Source: Clostridiales bacterium (GTDB lineage: Bacteria > Bacillota > Clostridia > Lachnospirales > Lachnospiraceae). From it: 8,082 nucleotides of DNA. Of this stretch, positions 1 to 4,995 are shown piece by piece (position 1 is the first letter of the stretch; every line of letters begins with the position of its first letter). Position numbers and translations under genes: made by a program. The DNA lies in the NCBI GenBank assembly GCA_020859965.1, contig JAJBVF010000123.1, positions 1-8,082 of the forward strand, given 5' to 3'. The notes below the pieces were generated by a model, which ran no database searches, had not been told where the DNA came from, and saw only the letters and a program-made list of their open reading frames with translations.

Positions 1-1991
1 GTACTGTATCCGGCCACCCGGACAAGCAGATCCCGGTAATTTTCCGGATGTGCCTGTGCGTCGCGCAGCGTTTTGCTGGAAAGCGTGTTGAACTGCACAT
101 GAAACGCCCCCAGTGAGAAAAAGTTCTGAATCATCGCACCAAGGTTTGCCTGCCCGCGCTTTGTGCTCACCAGCTCCTGATTCAAACGGAGGTTGAGCAG
201 GGTCCCACCGGAGTGAACCTCCTGATTCAGCTTTGCCGCAGAACGCATCGCCGCAAGCGGCGTGGAGGTATCCGTACCCACATAGGGCGATACCCCTTCA
301 CTGGAAGGTTCGCCATTTTTCCTGCCGCATGGAGTCGCTCCAAGGACGCGCCCCATCGGAATATAGTTGCTGATACCCATAAACGCCGTCGTAAATGGGG
401 ATCCGAAAATATCCTTATAAGAATGGATCTCATGATAAAAGAAATTGGCGATTTTCAGCGCAATGTCGTCCACATAGGCGTCGTCATTTCCGTATTTCGG
501 TGCTGCCTGTGCCTTTTCGCGGAGAGATTCATAGCCTTCCCAGTTTGCTGCCAGCGCATCGGTCAGATCCTTCATCGTACAGATTCCATCTTCAAAAACC
601 AGTTTTTTTACAGCAGCCAGCGAATTTGCCGTCACTGCCAGACCAATTCCGGTAATCACCGGTCCGACATTATATTTCGCGCCGCCTTTGCTCAGATCCG
701 TACCGTTTTTCATGCATTCCTCCATACAGGAAGACAAAAACGGCCTCGGCACCATTTCGCAGTGAATTCTCTGTGCAGTCGTAGTAAGGACAACAGAATG
801 ATAGCAAAGATTTTTAAACTGGCGGAAAAAGGCGTCCTCCACTTCCTGATAAGAAGTGAACTCTGCCGCCGGCTTCTCGGAAAGCCCCATAGCCTCTCCG
901 GTCATAAGACTCCTGCCTTCATTCAGTGCATACTCGATCGCAGAACCAAAATTCATATTTACCGCCGCGGTCCATTCGCCTGTCTTTCTGAAATGCGGAA
1001 CGACACACCCGCAGTTGTTCCAGTCTCTGGCATCGTCCGGCTCATATCCGGCATTCAGAAGCATCTGATAGCCCACACTGTCATTGTGGATTGCCGGAAA
1101 ACCGGTCCCCGTGCTGACCAGATGGGTGACAGCAGACAAAAACTCCTCCGGGCAGTCCTGGTGAACACGCACACTCAGCCCCGGCTGATGTGTCTTCACT
1201 TCCTCTGTCGCCTTCATCGCCATAAAGGTGACCGGGTTAGTCGCATCGAGTCCTTCCCTTGTCTTTCCGCCAACGGTCAGATTCTGGAACTGATTATATC
1301 CGGCAAAGTAATCCGCCGTGTTAGCGGAGATCGTCCAAACCCACTCGGAATACTTCAGCCAGAGCGCATCCACCAACTCCTGCGCGAACTCCGGTGTGAG
1401 ATTCCCGTCTTTTATGTCCTTCTCGTAATACGGATCCATATACTGGTCGAAACGTCCCGGATTCAAAGACAGCGGATTCTCAGATAAAATACCGCCGATC
1501 TGAGTAAACCAGACAAACTGAACCGCCTCATAGAAGGATTCCGGCGAATGCTCCGGAACTCTGCGGCAGATGGCGGCAATCCGCTCCAGCTCTGCTTTTC
1601 TCGCCGCATCCGTCTCCGCAGCGGCAAGGCGCTCTGCCTCATCCGCATACCGGTTCGCATATAATATGATTCCCTTTGAAGTAAGGATAACAGAATCGTA
1701 AAACTCGATCTTTTCCTGATCCTGGGCATTCGCGTAGGAAAGCGCCGCCTTTTTCTCCACCGCCTCTTTTATGATTCCGCCGAATCCCTTCGGGAAAAGA
1801 ACATCCTGATAGTCCGGAGTAATCTCGCCTACCGCCTGCCTCCATTTGGAGTCATTGTCAATAATTCCCGTATCCACGCCAATCTTAGCAGTATCCTTTG
1901 GCAGCCGCGACAGGAACGTCTCTTCCAGAGACCGCCCCTTCCAGTAAGGGAAAATGTCTTCCCGCACATATTCGCACTGTTCCTTCGTCAT
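1..1991 (-). CDS. Main glycyl radical enzyme fragment (residues about 104 onward), possible separate reading frame
   Basis: If the frameshift is real, this is the part that could still be made. It opens at an ATG (1991-1989) that overlaps the stop of the upstream fragment as ATGA, with a weak AGGA ten bases before it (2005-2002). It carries almost the whole barrel, including the catalytic Cys (codon 1007-1005), the GGAKYN segment, the GATPxGR loop and the radical Gly (codon 11-9). It lacks the first 100 or so residues, which in this superfamily belong to the outer helical layer and substrate-side loops, so activity is doubtful. It continues past the left edge. If the shift is a sequencing error, this start is not used and the frame is simply part of the full gene. 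Confidence 0.5.
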   Translation of the reverse strand, partial: MTKEQCEYVREDIFPYWKGRSLEETFLSRLPKDTAKIGVDTGIIDNDSKWRQAVGEITPDYQDVLFPKGFGGIIKEAVEKKAALSYANAQDQEKIEFYDSVILTSKGIILYANRYADEAERLAAAETDAARKAELERIAAICRRVPEHSPESFYEAVQFVWFTQIGGILSENPLSLNPGRFDQYMDPYYEKDIKDGNLTPEFAQELVDALWLKYSEWVWTISANTADYFAGYNQFQNLTVGGKTREGLDATNPVTFMAMKATEEVKTHQPGLSVRVHQDCPEEFLSAVTHLVSTGTGFPAIHNDSVGYQMLLNAGYEPDDARDWNNCGCVVPHFRKTGEWTAAVNMNFGSAIEYALNEGRSLMTGEAMGLSEKPAAEFTSYQEVEDAFFRQFKNLCYHSVVLTTTAQRIHCEMVPRPFLSSCMEECMKNGTDLSKGGAKYNVGPVITGIGLAVTANSLAAVKKLVFEDGICTMKDLTDALAANWEGYESLREKAQAAPKYGNDDAYVDDIALKIANFFYHEIHSYKDIFGSPFTTAFMGISNYIPMGRVLGATPCGRKNGEPSSEGVSPYVGTDTSTPLAAMRSAAKLNQEVHSGGTLLNLRLNQELVSTKRGQANLGAMIQNFFSLGAFHVQFNTLSSKTLRDAQAHPENYRDLLVRVAGYS

Positions 1992-2299
1992 AATGTACGG
2001 ATCCTGCGGCGTTCTGAAAAGGTATCCATCTCCTGATCTACCCATTTCCAGGAAAACTCCGGAGTCAGGATCCCGCATTTCCGGAACTCACCGATCGCGC
2101 CAACAATCAGTTCTCCCTCAAAAATATGTACGCCAAGCTCAGCACAGGTATCATAAAATGCCTGCGCACGCCGGATGCATACCGGCTGGCCTTCCGTCCG
2201 CTTATGGGATTCCGTCCAGATCCTTGCACGCTCTGTCGAAATCTGCGGCTTGCTGTTCACATAATTCTGTCTGATTTTCTCAATACGCTCTGTTAACAT
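1988..2299 (-). CDS. N-terminal glycyl radical enzyme fragment, 103 residues
   Basis: Residues 1-94 match the start of glycyl radical enzymes: a basic helix (MLTERIEKIRQNY), a second helix with RARIWTESHK, then ELIVGAIG at 63-70 and a loop ending WVDQEMDTF. The last nine residues, SERRRIRTL, are out-of-frame translation before TGA at 1990-1988, because the family-like continuation (TPQDPY) is found in the other frame. It lies 65 bp after the aldo/keto reductase and is probably on the same transcript. On its own it has no catalytic residues. Confidence 0.6.
   Translation of the reverse strand: MLTERIEKIRQNYVNSKPQISTERARIWTESHKRTEGQPVCIRRAQAFYDTCAELGVHIFEGELIVGAIGEFRKCGILTPEFSWKWVDQEMDTFSERRRIRTL
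2015..2020 (-). other. Frameshift site in the glycyl radical enzyme gene
   Basis: The minus strand reads GAT ACC TTT TCA GAA in the upstream frame. Downstream homology resumes as AGA ACG CCG CAG GAT CCG (RTPQDP), one frame away. Adding a single base in the TTTTC run gives DTFFRTPQDPY or DTFSRTPQDPY, which has the same spacing between DTF and QDPY as relatives, so one lost base is the simplest explanation. The 2016 bases from 2018 to 3 are then a clean multiple of three with no stop. The run of only four T is short for either polymerase slippage or a homopolymer read error. Confidence 0.8.
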
Positions 2300-2364
2300 A
2301 AAAACTCCCTGTAAAACGTCTCTGTTGTTATCCTTTTTCTTCAATCGAGTAAGTTACCGGTATC

Positions 2365-3387
2365 TCAATATTCCTTCCCTGCGAGAATTTCTTTATAATC
2401 CTTCAGGTTCTTCGCAAGCAGCGTCGGCGTATCCAGATGATACGGGCACTTGCTCTTGCAGCTGTTGCAGTGCAGACATTCCTCAATCTTCATCATCTTC
2501 GCCTGCATTTCCGGTGTCAGCTGCGCTTCCGATGGTGCGCGGCGGATCATCAGCGACATGCGTGCACAGTTGTTAATCTCAATCCCTGCCGGACACGGCA
2601 TACAGTAACCGCAGCCCCGGCAGAATTCGCCCATCAGTTCCAGCCTGTCTTTTGCGATCAGCGCACGGATCTCATCCGTCATCACCGGCGGACAGACAAT
2701 GTAGGACAAAAACTCTTCCAGCTCGCTCATCCTCTGAACACCCCAGATTGGAAGGACATTGTCAAACTGTGCTTCAAACGCGTATGCCGCCGCTGAATTT
2801 GTGATCAGTCCTCCGGAGAGCGCCTTCATCGCAATAAATCCCATGTCAGCCTCTTTGCAAGCCGATACCAGCTTTTCATCATCCTCCGTCGCCAGATAGC
2901 AGAACGGAAACTGGAGGGTCTCATACAAGCCGGACTCAATCGCTTCATTTGCCACCTTCAGGCGATGGTTCGTAATTCCGATATGTCGAATCTTTCCCTG
3001 CTTCTTCGCCTCAAGCATGCATTCGTACACGCCGCTTTCATCTCCCGGCTTCGGGCAGAAAGAAGGATTGTGGAACTGATAAATATCCAGATAATCCGTC
3101 TTCAGATTCGTAAGGGTAGTCTCCAGATCCTTCCAGAAGTCCTCCGGCTTTACCGCCGCAGTCTTAGAAGAAATAAATACCTTATCGCGGACATCCGAAA
3201 GAGCCAGTCCCAGTTTATGTTCACTGTCTGTATAGAACCGCGCGGTATCAAAAAAGGTCACCCCTTTCTCATAAGCCGTACGGATGATTCTCACCGCTTC
3301 CTCATCGCTGACCCGCTGAATCGGAAGCGCGCCAAATCCGTTTTTATTCGTCACGATCTCTGTTTTTCCAAGTCTTACCGTATCCAT
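2365..3387 (-). CDS. Aldo/keto reductase with C-terminal 4Fe-4S ferredoxin-like region
   Basis: Cytosolic oxidoreductase of 340 residues, of the type grouped as predicted aldo/keto reductases with an iron-sulfur tail. The first 240 residues form an NAD(P)H-dependent barrel with the expected tetrad: Asp47 and Tyr52 (FFDTARFYTD), Lys75 (ISSKTA) and His106 (DIYQFHNP). The tail has two Cys clusters, Cys256/259/262/265 and Cys304/307/310/314, followed by CPYHL, fitting two [4Fe-4S] centres. The start at 3387 has GAGGAGG five bases upstream; an in-frame ATG at 3408 overlaps that site and is less likely. A promoter lies at 3447-3475. The glycyl radical enzyme follows after 65 bp with no terminator seen, so the two probably form an operon. 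The reductase may reduce a carbonyl product or pass electrons between NAD(P)H and ferredoxin; the substrate is not evident. Confidence 0.93.
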   Translation of the reverse strand: MDTVRLGKTEIVTNKNGFGALPIQRVSDEEAVRIIRTAYEKGVTFFDTARFYTDSEHKLGLALSDVRDKVFISSKTAAVKPEDFWKDLETTLTNLKTDYLDIYQFHNPSFCPKPGDESGVYECMLEAKKQGKIRHIGITNHRLKVANEAIESGLYETLQFPFCYLATEDDEKLVSACKEADMGFIAMKALSGGLITNSAAAYAFEAQFDNVLPIWGVQRMSELEEFLSYIVCPPVMTDEIRALIAKDRLELMGEFCRGCGYCMPCPAGIEINNCARMSLMIRRAPSEAQLTPEMQAKMMKIEECLHCNSCKSKCPYHLDTPTLLAKNLKDYKEILAGKEY

Positions 3388-3421
3388 AGTCTCCTCCTCT
3401 TTCCTCATGTGCCAGGTTATC

Positions 3422-3435
3422 CATCATGCCTGATG
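3422..3435. promoter_or_regulatory. Short inverted repeat just downstream of the predicted transcription start
   Basis: CATCA-TGCC-TGATG, two perfect 5-bp arms with a 4-bp spacer. It begins about five bases after the predicted start of transcription of the reductase operon, where a repressor site would often sit. The arms are short and could arise by chance. Confidence 0.25.
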
Positions 3436-3446
3436 CAGCTAGTCCG

Positions 3447-3475
3447 ATTTTATCACGCTTTCCACATCCCTTCAA
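3447..3475 (-). promoter_or_regulatory. Sigma-A-type promoter of the reductase/glycyl radical enzyme operon
   Basis: On the minus strand, TTGAAG (3475-3470) and TAAAAT (3452-3447) are 17 bases apart, the ideal spacing. Transcription would begin near 3440, giving a leader of about 53 bases before the ATG at 3387. Recognised from consensus only. Confidence 0.6.
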
Positions 3476-3492
3476 GTCATTAGATAAAACGG

Positions 3493-3540
3493 ACGCTGCC
3501 AGATGTACCACACTGCCGGATGTGCTGTGCTGCCACTGAA
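3493..3540 (-). repeat. Phased 17-bp direct repeats upstream of the reductase promoter
   Basis: On the minus strand ACATCCGGCAGTGT (3523-3510) and ACATCTGGCAGCGT (3506-3493) match at 12 of 14 positions and start exactly 17 bases apart. A weaker third copy, sharing GGCAG in the same phase, lies at 3540-3524. The two good copies sit about 53 to 83 bases before the predicted transcription start, a usual place for an activator to bind. The regulator is not encoded in the window. Confidence 0.4.
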
Positions 3541-3542
3541 AA

Positions 3543-3566
3543 CCGGCCTGCCAAAAGGCAGGCCGG
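3543..3566 (-). terminator. Rho-independent terminator after the rubredoxin gene
   Basis: Perfect 10-bp GC-rich stem (CCGGCCTGCC / GGCAGGCCGG) with a 4-base loop, followed on the minus strand by TTTTCAG. It is 64 bp past the rubredoxin stop and ahead of the reductase promoter, so it isolates the two units. The T tract is short, but the stem is very strong. The plus-strand side has only an interrupted T-rich stretch. Confidence 0.8.
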
Positions 3567-3630
3567 ACATTTCATATTTCTTTCATACATCTTCGCACGG
3601 TTCTCTGTAATGGGAATTGATTCGACATCT

Positions 3631-3792
3631 TTATTCCTCAGAAACGGAAAACTCATCTTTCCCTACAGAGCAGAGCGGGCACTCGAAATCCTCCGGAATA
3701 TCTTCCCACTTGGTTCCAGGTGCGATGCCGCCCTCCGGATATCCTTTCTCTTCATCATATACCCATCCGCATACGTCACATACATACTTCAT
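3631..3792 (-). CDS. Rubredoxin
   Basis: Small cytosolic iron-sulfur electron carrier with one iron held by four cysteines. The 53-residue protein has the two expected motifs: Cys5-Asp-Val-Cys8-Gly and Cys38-Pro-Leu-Cys41, plus the conserved aromatic core (Tyr3, WVYD at 10-13, Trp29) and GIAPGTKWEDIP at 22-33. This is the normal rubredoxin length. The ribosome binding site AAAGGAG lies seven bases before the ATG. It has its own promoter and terminator, so it is probably expressed as a single gene. In anaerobes such proteins usually pass electrons to enzymes that remove oxygen or peroxide; no such partner is adjacent, and a link to the neighbouring reductase is only a guess. Confidence 0.95.
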   Translation of the reverse strand: MKYVCDVCGWVYDEEKGYPEGGIAPGTKWEDIPEDFECPLCSVGKDEFSVSEE

Positions 3793-3837
3793 AAGATTAC
3801 TCCTTTCCATTCAAACCTGTCTCCAGCTGCTCGAATC

Positions 3838-3865
3838 ATTATATCGCAGCGGAAGGAAAAATCAA
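3838..3865 (-). promoter_or_regulatory. Sigma-A-type promoter of the rubredoxin gene
   Basis: Minus-strand TTGATT (3865-3860) and a perfect TATAAT (3843-3838) are 16 bases apart. The -35 element overlaps the last codons and stop of the preceding DNA repair gene. The predicted leader is about 40 bases. Confidence 0.65.
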
Positions 3866-4782
3866 TAGTATTTTTCGGTCTTTCCACGCTGAATCCTCAA
3901 CGTCTTCAGATATGTTTTCTGTTCCGGGCGGATCCGATCACTCTCCACTGCTTTCTGGATCGTCTTGTTATGCGTCCAGGGATCAAGCCTGTATTCTTCC
4001 AGATAAGGAAGAATACGGTCATACTGCTTTGCCAGAGCTGTGGCAAAATACCATGCGATCATCATATTGATATAGTAGGGTCTGTCTCCCGTTTTTGATA
4101 TCGGTATAACGCCGGCAACATGAACATCCGCATCACAAGCGCCAACATCCACGGTATTAATACCACCTGCACCGGCATCAGCATCGCTGGCTTTTGCAGT
4201 GCCGGTTTTTGTAATACAGATATTGGCATCACGAAAATTAATGACAGAATCCCACCGGGAATAATATTGCCGGTCTGCCGGAATCGACGCCACCCGGTCT
4301 GCATACGCCTCCTCAAACCCTTCATCAAGAAAATAGCGCATCAGCATGCCAATCCCAAAACGCACCGTATAAATGTGAGCAGAATCAAGCCAATGATCGA
4401 TATAGGGAAGCAATCGCTGCGCATTTTTCTTAAACAGTCCGGGCGAAAGCTGATCACAGGTCGCCCAGTTATCTACATAAGGCAAAAATACTTCAAGCTC
4501 TGCCATACATACCTCAAAGTCTTTTACCTCAGAAATCAGGAAAGCATGAAGCTGGTTCTCTTCAAAATAACGATGCGGTAATGACTGCATGAAAACAGCC
4601 GTCTCCTCCGCCTTTTTGACATCCGCTCTCCCTTCTTTTGCTGCTTTCTTCGCATAAGCACGAAGCTCCGGCGTCCTCACGCCAATGATCGTATCCGGTG
4701 CGATTGTCGGACACAGTTTACTCTGAAAATCTCTGTATTCAATATCCTGCAATGAAAAAAGCCAATCCTGAACTGCCGTCAC
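3862..4782 (-). CDS. AlkD-like DNA alkylation repair protein with an internal insert
   Basis: HEAT-repeat-type DNA glycosylase family protein, expected to remove alkylated bases from DNA. Family marks: IGVRTPELRAYAK at 33-45, DNWATCDQL at 104-112 (Trp106 and Asp110 correspond to AlkD Trp109 and Asp113), Arg141 in TVRFGIGM, and MIAWYFATALAKQYD at 241-255 with Trp244. Relatives have about 230 residues; this one has 306, mostly because of a low-complexity insert at about 170-233. The start is GTG (4782-4780) with AAAGGAG seven bases upstream; no other in-frame start is possible before the upstream stop at 4800. An out-of-frame ATG directly followed by TGA overlaps the GTG. No clear promoter of its own was found; the preceding transporter operon ends in a terminator. 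The insert may affect activity. Confidence 0.88.
   Translation of the reverse strand: MTAVQDWLFSLQDIEYRDFQSKLCPTIAPDTIIGVRTPELRAYAKKAAKEGRADVKKAEETAVFMQSLPHRYFEENQLHAFLISEVKDFEVCMAELEVFLPYVDNWATCDQLSPGLFKKNAQRLLPYIDHWLDSAHIYTVRFGIGMLMRYFLDEGFEEAYADRVASIPADRQYYSRWDSVINFRDANICITKTGTAKASDADAGAGGINTVDVGACDADVHVAGVIPISKTGDRPYYINMMIAWYFATALAKQYDRILPYLEEYRLDPWTHNKTIQKAVESDRIRPEQKTYLKTLRIQRGKTEKYY
4086..4275 (-). repeat. Low-complexity insert inside the DNA repair gene
   Basis: About 63 extra residues rich in Ala, Asp, Gly and Val lie between two echoes of the same motif: DRQYY (170-174) and DRPYY (233-237). Inside are further echoes: ITKTG (190-194) and ISKTG (228-232), DADAG and DADVH, and a 12-bp palindrome GGTATTAATACC at 4153-4164. 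Relatives run directly from VASI-type sequence into YYxNMMIAWYFA. The reading frame is kept. It looks like duplication with expansion rather than an insertion sequence, as no terminal repeats or transposase are present. Confidence 0.55.
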
Positions 4783-4837
4783 ATTCCTTCTCCTTTTTCA
4801 TGATCGGATAGAGGAATATTTTTTCCTTCCTACCCGC

Positions 4838-4890
4838 TGCGCAGGCCAGGTGCGGCTTCAGCCGTAAAACTCTTTGCCCGGCCTTGCGCA
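4838..4890. other. Imperfect nested hairpin between repair gene and transporter terminator
   Basis: TGCGCAGGCC (4838-4847) pairs with GGCCTTGCGCA (4880-4890) apart from one bulged T, and encloses a smaller CGGCT-TC-AGCCG hairpin (4853-4864). It directly abuts the terminator and lies in the leader region of the DNA repair gene. It could be a second terminator stem, a structured leader or a small dispersed repeat; no known RNA family was recognised. Confidence 0.35.
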
Positions 4891-4891
4891 T

Positions 4892-4932
4892 AAAAAGGGT
4901 ACATGATATAGAACTTTTCATGTACCCTTTTT
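4892..4932 (-). terminator. Bidirectional hairpin terminator after dctP
   Basis: A perfect 15-bp stem (AAAAAGGGTACATGA at 4892-4906 with TCATGTACCCTTTTT at 4918-4932) and an 11-base loop. It lies 64 bp past the dctP stop and ends the minus-strand transporter operon, with five T at the end of the stem. It would also work on the plus strand, where six T follow. Confidence 0.8.
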
Positions 4933-4995
4933 TCTTATAACGCTCCGGAATCTGACGATTCTGGAACTCGCTCTTTTATTCCCGACTCAGAACAA

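Larger units (their letters stand above)
1..2299 (-). pseudogene. Glycyl radical enzyme (pyruvate formate-lyase superfamily), frameshifted and cut by the window edge
   Basis: Oxygen-sensitive cytosolic enzyme of the PFL/glycerol dehydratase superfamily, which uses a backbone glycyl radical and an active-site cysteine thiyl radical; the substrate is unknown. Start at 2299 is preceded by GGGAG five bases upstream; an in-frame ATG at 2344 has no ribosome binding site. Residues 1-94 (PFL N-terminal region with ELIVG) are read in one frame. After the T run at 2017-2020 the homology continues in another frame (TPQDPY), open without stops to position 3. With one base restored, 766 residues are visible: Cys432 in GCVV, GGAKYN from 539, GATPCGR at 654-660, and Gly764 in RVAGYS at the border. 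These positions match glycerol dehydratase (Cys433, Gly763; about 787 residues), so only about 20 residues are missing. The Glu normally two after the Cys is Val. Either a true frameshift mutation or a sequencing error; type chosen with that caveat. Confidence 0.85.

Noticed and set aside
213..1487. Plus-strand open frame of 424 codons
   Set aside because: It lies wholly antisense to the glycyl radical enzyme, whose motifs and conserved residues are clear on the minus strand. Its translation is Arg/His/Cys-rich and unlike any family.
2015..2026. Programmed -1 ribosomal frameshift in the glycyl radical enzyme
   Set aside because: The zero-frame codons ACC TTT TCA do not form a standard slippery heptamer, and re-pairing the Phe tRNA on CTT is poor. 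I see no stimulating hairpin, and this superfamily is not known to use recoding.
2299..2344. Upstream ATG at 2344 as the start of the glycyl radical enzyme
   Set aside because: No ribosome binding site precedes it, the extra 15 residues are unlike the family, and the ATG at 2299 has GGGAG at good spacing and a family-like N-terminus.
3520..4098. Plus-strand open frame of 192 codons
   Set aside because: It covers a terminator and promoters and is antisense to the rubredoxin and the end of the DNA repair gene, both well supported.
4153..4164. 12-bp palindrome GGTATTAATACC as an operator
   Set aside because: It lies in the middle of a coding insert far from any promoter, so a regulatory role is unlikely.
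4739..4921. Small minus-strand open frame of 60 codons upstream of the DNA repair gene
   Set aside because: It spans the nested hairpin and half the terminator, has no ribosome binding site at its start and shows no recognisable features.
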